Below are positions 44,459-52,384 of a stretch of 64,000 nt of DNA, piece after piece. Within the stretch, counting starts at the first letter, position 1. The number at the start of each line of letters is the position of its first letter. The notes under the pieces are model-generated. The model searched no databases. It saw only the letters and a program-made list of their open reading frames with translations, and had not been told where the DNA came from. Origin of the DNA: a filamentous cyanobacterium ESFC-1 (lineage in GTDB: Bacteria; Cyanobacteriota; Cyanobacteriia; Cyanobacteriales; Spirulinaceae); contig KB904821.1 of the NCBI GenBank assembly GCA_000380225.1, positions 980,791 to 1,044,790 of the forward strand, in the 5' to 3' direction. Made by a program: the position numbers and the translations under genes.

Positions 44459-45610
44459 ATGTTTAAAGTGGCAATCGGTCACAGCAATGATTTTGTTTCT
44501 CAAACAGCCATCGCCGACGCGATCGCGCAATGTCAAGAAACCTTAGCGGGAATAAAGCCCCAAGCGGGAATCCTATTAGCTGGCATTGAATTTGACCGCG
44601 AGGTTATTCTCCAAGAAGTAAACCAGGTTTTCCCTGACTTAGCATTAATTGGCGGTACAACGGACGGGGAAATTTCGTCTGTTTTGGGGTTTGAACAAGA
44701 TTCCCTGGTGTTGATGCTGTTTTGTAGCGATCGCATTCAAATTCGAGCCGGAATTGGACATAACCTCTCCCAAGACCCCCAAGCGGCGGCCAAAAGCGCG
44801 ATCGCCCAAGCCCGGTGTCACACCGACGAGGTGGCCTTGTGTCTCACCCTGCCTGAAAGTTTAACCACCAGTGCCGTTATCGTCCTCGACAGCCTCAAAA
44901 CCGCCCTGGATAACCAAACACCCATTTTTGGCGGTTTAACCGCCGATGGCTGGCAATTTCAGCAGACCTACCAATTTTTTAAAAACGAAGTATATAGCGA
45001 TGCTTTGCCCGTGTTACTGTTTTCCGGGCCGCTGCTGTTTTCCCACGGTGTCGCCAGTGGTTGGCAACCCATTGGCAAGCCGGGCAGAGTAACGAAAGTC
45101 GAACATAATGTTATTTACGAAATCGACAATTGCCCCGCAATTGAGTTTTATCACCACTACATCGGGCCCCGTCCCCCGTCTTCGGAATATCCCCTGGCGG
45201 TATTTGCAGAAGGCAACGAAGGCTTTTATTTACGCGCCCCCAGCAGCACTTATGACCCGGAAAGCGGCAGTGTTTCCTTCTTTGGAGATATCCCCCTCAA
45301 TGCCTGCGTGCAAATCTCTGAAGCGGGGCGCGATCGCATTCTCAGCGCCTCTCAAGCCTCGATGCAGCAAGCCTTACAGCATTATCCCGGCCACGACCCC
45401 CTCGCGGCTTTGTTTTTTTCTTGTACCAGTCGCAGACAACTCCTGGGGACTCGCACCCAAGAAGAATACCAACTGGTGCAACAATGCGGGCATCAAAACT
45501 TAGTAAGTTGTGGTTTTTATACCAATGGAGAAATCGCCCCTCTCCAACAGAAAAGCACTTCTTGTTTTCATAATGAAACCTTTATTACCTTGCTGTTAGG
45601 AGAAGCATAA
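44459..45610 (+). CDS. FIST-domain sensory protein
   Basis: The 383-residue protein has FIST_N (about 30-230: GGTTDGEISSVLGFEQDSLV, LCLTLPESLTTSAVIVLDSL, TPIFGGLTADGWQFQQTYQF) and FIST_C (about 250-365: AIEFYHHYIGPRPPSSEYPL, LLGTRTQEEYQLVQQC). FIST is a predicted small-ligand (amino acid-type) sensory domain. There is no signal peptide or membrane span, so it is cytoplasmic. The kinase gene follows at once (stop TAA directly abuts ATG), showing they form one unit and probably act together. Confidence 0.87.
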   Translation: MFKVAIGHSNDFVSQTAIADAIAQCQETLAGIKPQAGILLAGIEFDREVILQEVNQVFPDLALIGGTTDGEISSVLGFEQDSLVLMLFCSDRIQIRAGIGHNLSQDPQAAAKSAIAQARCHTDEVALCLTLPESLTTSAVIVLDSLKTALDNQTPIFGGLTADGWQFQQTYQFFKNEVYSDALPVLLFSGPLLFSHGVASGWQPIGKPGRVTKVEHNVIYEIDNCPAIEFYHHYIGPRPPSSEYPLAVFAEGNEGFYLRAPSSTYDPESGSVSFFGDIPLNACVQISEAGRDRILSASQASMQQALQHYPGHDPLAALFFSCTSRRQLLGTRTQEEYQLVQQCGHQNLVSCGFYTNGEIAPLQQKSTSCFHNETFITLLLGEA

Positions 45611-46744
45611 ATGGAGTCTTTAGAAACGACTGTGACTCAGTATGAAGCGAAGATTAAACATCTAGAAAAAGAGAATCAATTTTTAAAACGCAAACTAAAA
45701 CGCTCAGAACAACAATTGGTTTTCTTAGAAGAAACTAACGAGAAAAAAGAAACCTTACTGCGAACGGTTATTCAAGATTTACAACAATCTCAACAATCCC
45801 TCGAAGAACGTCAGCAGGCGATTGAACGGTTAAAAAATACGCAAGCCAAATTAGTCCAAACTGAAAAAATGTCAAGTTTGGGTCAATTAGTCGCGGGAAT
45901 TGCTCACGAAATCAACAATCCTGTTAACTTTATTCACGGGAACTTAAAATATATTGATAGCTGTTTAAATGATTTACTTGAAATTGTTAAAATTTGCTGT
46001 CAAAATCCCTCGAATGTTCAAGCTGATTTAGCCCAAGTTGCCGAAGAACTCGATCTTGATTTTATTGTTGACGATTTACCCAAAGTGATTAAATCGATGA
46101 CCTTGGGAACTTCCCGAATTAGCGAAATCGTCCAGTCTCTCCGTAACTTCTCTCGTTTGGATGAATCGGATTTTAAAACTGTTGATATTCACGAAGGAAT
46201 TGATAATAGTTTATTAATTTTAAGTTATCGTTTAAAAGGAAAAGAAATTCCCAATATTCAAATTGTTAAACAATACGGCGAAATTCCTGAAATTGATTGC
46301 TGTCCGGGGCAAATGAATCAAGTTTTTATGAACTTGTTAACCAATGCGATTGATGCTTGTGAAGAAGCTTATCGTCGGGGAATCCAACGCGAGTTTTATA
46401 CAATTTTCCTGGAAACAACTCACTACGCTCACAATCGGGTCAAAATTAAAGTGCAAGATAACGGCATTGGCATTTCTCAGGAGATGTTACCAAAATTGTT
46501 CGATCCTTTTTACACCACAAAACCCACCGGAAAAGGAACCGGGTTAGGATTAGCCATTAGCTATCAAATTGTCACCGAAAAGCATAACGGTAGCTTGGAA
46601 TGCCAATCTCAAGTGGGTGAAGGAACAACATTTACGATTGACATTCCAATCCAGACCGAAACTAAGTTAACTTCAGTAAAAGATACTTACAGTCAGTTTC
46701 ATTTGAGGCCGCGAGTTGAGGCAAAAGAACCGCACAAGGACTAG
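45611..46744 (+). CDS. Cytoplasmic sensor histidine kinase
   Basis: The 377-residue protein has an N-terminal coiled coil (residues 1-85, TTVTQYEAKIKHLEKENQFL), then HisKA with phospho-acceptor His99 (QLVAGIAHEINNPVNFIHGN), the N box (NLLTNAIDACEEAY), G1 (VQDNGIGISQEML), F box (LFDPFYTTKPTGKG) and G2 (TGLGLAISYQIV). There is no sensor domain of its own or membrane span; the FIST protein encoded upstream is the likely input. It lacks an adjacent response regulator. Confidence 0.9.
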   Translation: MESLETTVTQYEAKIKHLEKENQFLKRKLKRSEQQLVFLEETNEKKETLLRTVIQDLQQSQQSLEERQQAIERLKNTQAKLVQTEKMSSLGQLVAGIAHEINNPVNFIHGNLKYIDSCLNDLLEIVKICCQNPSNVQADLAQVAEELDLDFIVDDLPKVIKSMTLGTSRISEIVQSLRNFSRLDESDFKTVDIHEGIDNSLLILSYRLKGKEIPNIQIVKQYGEIPEIDCCPGQMNQVFMNLLTNAIDACEEAYRRGIQREFYTIFLETTHYAHNRVKIKVQDNGIGISQEMLPKLFDPFYTTKPTGKGTGLGLAISYQIVTEKHNGSLECQSQVGEGTTFTIDIPIQTETKLTSVKDTYSQFHLRPRVEAKEPHKD

Positions 46745-46765
46745 GCACTGACCGCATTTATTTTT

Positions 46766-47023
46766 TTATTTTTCCTCTCCAATTCCTAAGTCTTTGCGAC
46801 TTTTTTTCAATTGATGCCATAAACTTTTGATTTGTTCGTAAGCACTTTCTGTTGAAATTTTCCCCGCCGTTTCCAGATTACAAATATAATTGATCCGTTG
46901 AGCAAATTCTTGTAAATTAGCATTGAAAACTAAATTTGGCGGTGCAAATTTGCCATGATAGGTCATGCGCGGATATAACATATTTTGTTTTTCAACATCA
47001 GGGCGATCGCTGGGATTAACCAT
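46766..47023 (-). CDS. DUF7219-like small cyanobacterial protein
   Basis: The 85-residue basic protein contains MLYPRMTYHGKFAPPNLVFN and AQRINYICNLETAGKISTES followed by YEQIKSLWHQLKKSRKDLGI. I recognise it as a small family widespread in cyanobacteria (DUF7219, from memory). Shine-Dalgarno TAGGAG is nine bases upstream. Convergent to the kinase gene. Confidence 0.8.
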   Translation of the reverse strand: MVNPSDRPDVEKQNMLYPRMTYHGKFAPPNLVFNANLQEFAQRINYICNLETAGKISTESAYEQIKSLWHQLKKSRKDLGIGEEK

Positions 47024-47346
47024 AACTAACTCCTAAATTTTATTCGACTATATAATGATTGAGTAAAGTTGTATAACTGTTTTCTGAATTGCTGCCCCAA
47101 ACCAGCGTCTAAAAATTCCATCTCACCCGACCTCAAAAAGCGCGATCGCGTTCGTCTACTTTCTACTGTTCTAACAAAAAATCTAGACAACGCGACTTCA
47201 TAACCCTCCTTCTTGAGCTTTTCCCAAAAACATGACGGGCCCATCCCAGGGAAACCCAACTCCCTCATCAAAAAAGGGGGATTAGCAACCTGTTAACGAT
47301 GAGCGAGTTTGAAGAAGAAATCCTGACGACAATTGTGTATCTTTTC

Positions 47347-47373
47347 GTAAAGTCGCCCAATTTGGCGCTTTAC
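47347..47373. other. Imperfect hairpin before purC
   Basis: GTAAAGTCGCC pairs with GGCGCTTTAC with one bulged T around a 6-base loop. Function unclear; the flank is not strongly T-rich. Confidence 0.3.
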
Positions 47374-47506
47374 TTTCAACCAACGTCGTGAACCTTTGGT
47401 ATTATGCTTAAATTTCCTGAGCTAAAGGACGGGGAACTTTAGACCCAGGCTTTTTGGTAAGCTAGTTCTGTCACGGAATGGTATTGGTTTACCGAAGGGA
47501 TTGTCT

Positions 47507-48250
47507 ATGTCCGAAGTCGAAAAACTCTACGAAGGGAAAGCCAAGATTGTCTATGCTACAAAAGACCCCGATATTCTATTGGCTTACTTTAAAGATGATG
47601 CAACGGCCTTCAACGCTCAAAAACGGGGTCAAATCCAAGGCAAAGGCGAGGTTAACTGCCAGATTAGCGCTTGGCTGTATCAATACTTAGGGGAAAAAGG
47701 GATTCCCACCCATTATATTGACCAACCTGAGCCAACACAAATGCGGGTGCGAGCGGTTAAAATTATACCGCTTGAAGTCGTAGTCCGAAACATCGCAGCC
47801 GGAAGCCTGTGTCGTCAAACCGGATTACCCTTGGGTCAGGCTTTGACCGAGCCATTAGTTGAATTTTATTTAAAAAATGACGAGTTAGGAGACCCCTTGC
47901 TCACCCGCGATCGCATCTTTGCCCTTAATATTGTAACGCCCGGTCAACTCGATCGACTCAAAACCCTAGCCCTGGAAATCAACCAATACTTACAGGAGTT
48001 TTTCAACGCTTGCGGCATTACCTTGGTAGACTTCAAACTGGAGTTTGGTCTCGACCGAGATCAAAAACTACTCTTGGCCGATGAAATCAGCCCAGATACC
48101 TGTCGGTTGTGGAATCGCGACGAAAGCGATCCCCAAAAACGAGTCATGGATAAAGACCGCTTTCGCTTAGACTTAGGTCAAATCGAAGCCGCTTATCAAC
48201 AGGTGTTACAGCGAGTCGGTGAAACTTTTACCCGGCAAAATGCGAATTAA
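47507..48250 (+). CDS. purC: SAICAR synthase
   Basis: The ATG at 47507 is preceded by GAAGGGA at ideal spacing. The 247-residue enzyme joins CAIR and aspartate in purine synthesis: EKLYEGKAKIVYAT, PLEVVVRNIAAGSLCR, LVDFKLEFGLDRDQKLLLAD and EISPDTCRLWNRD. Intact. bamA follows after about 75 bases on the same strand. Confidence 0.97.
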   Translation: MSEVEKLYEGKAKIVYATKDPDILLAYFKDDATAFNAQKRGQIQGKGEVNCQISAWLYQYLGEKGIPTHYIDQPEPTQMRVRAVKIIPLEVVVRNIAAGSLCRQTGLPLGQALTEPLVEFYLKNDELGDPLLTRDRIFALNIVTPGQLDRLKTLALEINQYLQEFFNACGITLVDFKLEFGLDRDQKLLLADEISPDTCRLWNRDESDPQKRVMDKDRFRLDLGQIEAAYQQVLQRVGETFTRQNAN

Positions 48251-48325
48251 GCCGATTGTATGCTTATCAATTGATTAAAACCTTATTGTGTGTGGTGTGT
48301 GGACGTGATCGAAAAATTTAAAACT

Positions 48326-50659
48326 ATGACACTACTGCGGATCGTAACAATCTTAGCGGTGGGGGCCGCGATCGCCCCGGTCGAAGCGGCGCGTAGCGAA
48401 ATGCAAGCCCAACCCGGAGACCCCTCCGAAATCGCCTTCAGGGAACCGGAAACGCCCTGGCAAACCGCCGGAACCGTAGCCGTTGAGGCCGAGATCGTTT
48501 CTCGCGATCGCCCGCCGAATGAACCCAAAATCTTGACCCCCGAAACCCTAGCCACTACGCCAGAATTTTCTCAGGATAGGGTAACGGCAGTGTCACCCGC
48601 CGCCGAAACCGGGAAAAATCCCAAACAAATCTCAGCCCCAACGGTAGCTGAAAACGAAGCCGGGGCGATCGCCATTTCCGAAACCGAAGCGGTCACTCAA
48701 CAACCCGATACCCCGCCCGAATTGGCAGAAGACCCAGTTCCCGAACTCCCATCTTTAGCCCAACAACCGGATACCCTGCCCGAATTTGAAGCCGACCCGG
48801 TGCCAGAAACCCCCACGCCGCCGCCGTCTTTACCCCCAATAACCCCCACAGACGAAGCCGACCCCGCCAACGGCAACGAACCGAGAGTTTTGGTGAGTGA
48901 ATTAGTCGTTGACGGTACGACCGACCCCGAATTACTCGACGAAATTTATCGCGTTATTAACACCCAACCCGGACGACCCACCACGCGATCGGCATTGCAA
49001 GAAGATGTCAACCAAATCTTTGCCACGGGCTTCTTTTCTAATGTCACCGTCGTTCCCGAAGATACGCCCTTGGGGGTTCGCATTACCTTTGTGGTCGAAC
49101 CCAACCCCGTACTCGACCGCGTAGTCGTCGAAACCGCCACCGGAAACGAAGACCGGGTACTGCCCCAAGAAGTCGTAGACGAAATCTTCGGGGCGCAATA
49201 CGGTCGAATCCTCAACTTAAGCCGCTTTCAAGCCGCCATTTTACGCCTCAACGAATGGTATCAAGAAAACGGCTATGACCTCGCTCAAGTCGTGGGTGCG
49301 CCGGAAGTCTCAGACCAAGGCATTGTGCGCTTAACCGTGGCCGAAGGGGTGATCGAGGACATTCAGGTGCGCTTCTTTACCGACGAAGACGAACCCGCAG
49401 ACGGCAGAACCCGTCCCTTTATTGTGACGCGGGAAGTTGAGCTAGAACCAGGGGATGTGTTTAACCGTCAAACCGCCCAACGAGACCTCGAACGGGTGTT
49501 TGGCTTGGGGATTTTCGACGATGTGCGCTTCTCCTTCTCCCCCGGAGAAGACCCCAGTCAAGTAGTAGTCAATGTGGATGTAGTCGAAGCCAGCACCGGG
49601 TCAATCGCCGCCGGGGCCGGGTTTAGTTCTGCCAGTGGCTTGTTTGGAACCGTCAGCTACCAACAACAAAACTTTGGCGGTAACAACCAAACCCTAGGGG
49701 CAGAATTGCAATTAGGCTTTCGGGAATTTTTATTCGATGTCAGCTTTACCGACCCTTGGATTGCCACCGATCCCAATCGCTTGTCTTATACTTTGAATGC
49801 CTTTCGACGGCGCTCGATTTCGCTGATTTTTGACGAAGGAGACCCAGAAATTCGCTTACCCAATGGCGATCGCCCCCGCGTCGTGCGTACCGGTGGCGGT
49901 ATTGTCTTTGCCAAGCCTTTATCCGACGGCCCCTTTGATGAAAGCCCCTCTTGGGTGGTTTCGGCAGGAACCGAGTTTCAAAGCGTAGCCATTCAAGACG
50001 GGGATGGCGATCGCAGCGCCCGCGACGAACGAGGCAACCTGCTCTCTTTTAACGACAGTGGTAAAGACTACTTGCTGTTTTTAAAACTAGGGGCCAGTAG
50101 CGATCGCCGCAACAACCCCTTTCAACCCACCTCTGGCTCCTTGATCCGCTTGGCTATGGATCAATCTCTGCCCATCTCTGGCATTTTCCTCAACCGCGTG
50201 CGGGGCAGTTACAGCTATTATTTCCCCGTAGAGTTCACCAACTTTGCCCAAGGCGCAGAAACCCTCGCCTTCAACCTCCAAGGCGGTACAATTATCGGAG
50301 ATTTGCCCCCTTATGAAGCCTTCGCCCTCGGCGGGGCCAACTCCGTGCGCGGCTACACCGAAGGCGGCGTAGGCAGTGGTCGCTCTTATCTGCAACTCAC
50401 CGCCGAATATCGCTTTCCCCTCTTTAACATCAGTCGATTTGGCGTAGGGGGAGCCTTATTTGTCGATTACGGCACCGATCTCGGCACTGGCGATAACGTC
50501 CCCGGCAATCCCGCCGGAATCCGCAATAAACCCGGTAGCGGCTTGGGTTACGGCTTAGGCGTTCGCGTCCAATCCCCCTTAGGCCCCCTGCGCCTCGATT
50601 ACGCCATCAACGACGAAGGCGACAGTCGCATTCACTTTGGCATCGGGGAACGGTTCTAG
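48326..50659 (+). CDS. bamA: Omp85/BamA-family outer membrane assembly protein
   Basis: The ATG at 48326 gives 777 residues; a GTG at 48290 would add a basic n-region and cannot be excluded. A signal peptide (TLLRIVTILAVGAAIAPVEA) is followed by an acidic, Pro/Thr-rich linker of about 180 residues containing the duplicated motif QQPDTPPELAEDPVP/QQPDTLPEFEADPVP. Three POTRA domains (about 200-440: VLVSELVVDGTTDPELLDEI, LDRVVVETATGNEDRVLP, IEDIQVRFFTDEDEPADG) are followed by a 16-strand barrel with the VRGY lid motif (GGANSVRGYTEGGVG) and the C-terminal signature Phe (GIGERF). It inserts outer membrane proteins. In most cyanobacteria lpxC follows directly; here 880 bases of repeat DNA lie between. 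Confidence 0.94.
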   Translation: MTLLRIVTILAVGAAIAPVEAARSEMQAQPGDPSEIAFREPETPWQTAGTVAVEAEIVSRDRPPNEPKILTPETLATTPEFSQDRVTAVSPAAETGKNPKQISAPTVAENEAGAIAISETEAVTQQPDTPPELAEDPVPELPSLAQQPDTLPEFEADPVPETPTPPPSLPPITPTDEADPANGNEPRVLVSELVVDGTTDPELLDEIYRVINTQPGRPTTRSALQEDVNQIFATGFFSNVTVVPEDTPLGVRITFVVEPNPVLDRVVVETATGNEDRVLPQEVVDEIFGAQYGRILNLSRFQAAILRLNEWYQENGYDLAQVVGAPEVSDQGIVRLTVAEGVIEDIQVRFFTDEDEPADGRTRPFIVTREVELEPGDVFNRQTAQRDLERVFGLGIFDDVRFSFSPGEDPSQVVVNVDVVEASTGSIAAGAGFSSASGLFGTVSYQQQNFGGNNQTLGAELQLGFREFLFDVSFTDPWIATDPNRLSYTLNAFRRRSISLIFDEGDPEIRLPNGDRPRVVRTGGGIVFAKPLSDGPFDESPSWVVSAGTEFQSVAIQDGDGDRSARDERGNLLSFNDSGKDYLLFLKLGASSDRRNNPFQPTSGSLIRLAMDQSLPISGIFLNRVRGSYSYYFPVEFTNFAQGAETLAFNLQGGTIIGDLPPYEAFALGGANSVRGYTEGGVGSGRSYLQLTAEYRFPLFNISRFGVGGALFVDYGTDLGTGDNVPGNPAGIRNKPGSGLGYGLGVRVQSPLGPLRLDYAINDEGDSRIHFGIGERF

Positions 50660-50661
50660 AT

Positions 50662-50815
50662 TTGGTTATTGGTTGTTGGTTGTTGGTTGTTGGTTGTTGG
50701 TTGTTGGTTGTTGGTTGTTGGTTGTTGGTTGTTGGTTATTGGTTATTGGTTATTGGTTGTTAGTTATTGGTTGTTGGTTATTGGTTATTGGTTATTGGTT
50801 ATTGGTTATTGGTTT
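50662..50815. repeat. TTGGTTG/TTGGTTA heptamer array
   Basis: About 21 tandem heptamers in the orientation of the cobO-side array, with an occasional TTAGTTA variant. It begins three bases after the bamA stop codon. Confidence 0.93.
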
Positions 50816-51538
50816 CCCAAATCCCTCAATTGGTCATTGGTAATTGGTAATTGATAATTTCTTCCCCCTGCTTCCACTCTGGGCGGGGAAACCCCGCCCC
50901 TACACGCCTATTGCCCACAGCACGCGCTGCCTACTGCCCCAAAAACTGATGACTCTCTTTGAAACGTTAAATTCGCTTTTTGAGGCTGAAACCCTAGTAT
51001 AGTCTAACTTTTAGCTTTTTTATAGAGTCTGCCCTATAGGCCAAAGTTTCTGATCCCTTTTTGGGGTAAAATTCCCACCTCCCCCCCCGACTGCCGACTG
51101 CCGATTGCCGATTGCCCCTTAGAAGCTGATAACTGATGACTCTCCAGAAACTTAAATTGACATTTTTGGGGCTGTAACGCCCATCTAGTCTAACTTTTAG
51201 CTTTTTTATAGAGTCTGCCCTATAGGCCAAAGTTTCTGATCCCTTTTTGGGGTAAAATTCCCACCTCCCCCCCCGACTGCCGACTGCCGATTGCCGATTG
51301 CCCCTTAGAAGCTGATAACTGAAAAAGCTGCCCACTGCCCCAAAAACTGATGACTCTCTTTGAAACGTTAATTTGACTTTTTGAGGCTGTAACGCCCATC
51401 TAGTCTAGCTTTTAGCCTTTTTATAGAGTCTGCCCTATAGGCCAAAGTTTCTGATCCCTTTTTGGGGCAAAATTCCCACCTCCCCCCCCGACTGCCGACT
51501 GCCGATTGCCGATTGCCCCTTAGAAGCTGATAACTGAA
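50816..51538 (+). repeat. Palindrome and three tandem copies of dispersed repeat A, between bamA and lpxC
   Basis: The palindrome lies at 50881-50900 (reverse orientation). Family A copies begin with GACTCTC at about 50951, 51138 and 51352. Each holds GGCTGTAACGCC or a variant, TTTATAGAGTCTGCC, CTATAGGCCAAAGTTTCTGA, TTTTTGGGG and GACTGCC/GATTGCC heptamers, ending CTTAGAAGCTGATAACTGA. The copies are nearly identical over about 130 bases. The block ends two bases before the lpxC start codon. Confidence 0.92.
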
Positions 51539-52381
51539 ATGTCCCAAACCCTGACAAAACCCCTTGAATGTACCGGAGTCGGTTTGCACTCTGGAGCCAC
51601 AATTACCGCCCGCTTATTGCCAGAAACGGCGGCAGTGGGGCGTTATTTTGTGCGAACCGATCTACCCCAACAGCCCCGCATTCGGGCGAATTTAGCCTCG
51701 GTGCATCAAACCCTGCTTTCAACGGAACTCATCGCTCAAGATGCCACCATCCGCACCGTAGAGCATCTTCTCGCCACGTTAGCGGCTCTGGGGGTAGAAA
51801 ACGTCAGAATTGAAGTGAACGGGCCAGAAGTGCCATTATTAGACGGCTCGGCCCGGCCTTGGGCGGATGCGATCGCGTCGGCGGGGGTAACGCCTGACTG
51901 TGCGGCTTATCTCAAACCCGCATTTCCCCTAACGCAACCCCTTACCGTGTATGAGGGAGATGCCTTTGTCAGTGCGATTCCTGCCCCGCAACTGCGCTTT
52001 ACCTACGGCATAGACTTTCCCCGTTATGCGGCCATTGGTCAGCAGTGGTGGAGTTGGATTCCGGCCCAAGATGATTTTAGCAGTGCGATCGCCCCAGCCC
52101 GCACCTTTGGCTTTGCCGACCAAATCGAACAACTGCGCCAAGCTGGATTAATCAAAGGGGGCAGTTTAGACAACGCTTTAGTCTGCGACAACCAGCGCTG
52201 GCTCAATCCTCCGTTGCGTTTTGACTGCGAACCGGCCCGCCACAAACTGTTAGATTTAATTGGCGATTTGAGCTTATTAGGTAACATTCCCCAAGCCCAT
52301 TATTTCGCTTATAAAGCCAGTCATAAACTCCACGTTCAGTTAGCCCAAGAAATAAGTAGGGCCAGAATAAAAAGTATCTGA
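51539..52381 (+). CDS. lpxC: UDP-3-O-acyl-N-acetylglucosamine deacetylase
   Basis: This 280-residue zinc enzyme commits UDP-GlcNAc to lipid A synthesis. Zinc/active-site residues are His76 ([11 protein letters not shown]) and the [18 protein letters not shown] motif with His and Asp; GVGLHSG and ARTFGF are also present. It is shown to be intact. The 5' end abuts repeat DNA, so its leader is repeat-derived and no Shine-Dalgarno is visible. fabZ and lpxA, which usually follow, are not here. Confidence 0.96.
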   Translation: MSQTLTKPLECTGVGLHSGATITARLLPETAAVGRYFVRTDLPQQPRIRANLASVHQTLLSTELIAQDATIRTVEHLLATLAALGVENVRIEVNGPEVPLLDGSARPWADAIASAGVTPDCAAYLKPAFPLTQPLTVYEGDAFVSAIPAPQLRFTYGIDFPRYAAIGQQWWSWIPAQDDFSSAIAPARTFGFADQIEQLRQAGLIKGGSLDNALVCDNQRWLNPPLRFDCEPARHKLLDLIGDLSLLGNIPQAHYFAYKASHKLHVQLAQEISRARIKSI

Positions 52382-52384
52382 AAA

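Noticed and set aside
47026..47271. 81-codon minus-strand ORF just upstream of the DUF7219-like gene
   Set aside because: No recognisable family; probably leader DNA of that gene, which has its own Shine-Dalgarno inside this ORF's end.
50994..51589. Minus-strand ORFs encoding GNRQSAVGSRGGRWEF repeats
   Set aside because: Translation of family A repeats and overlapping lpxC; no independent evidence for a gene.
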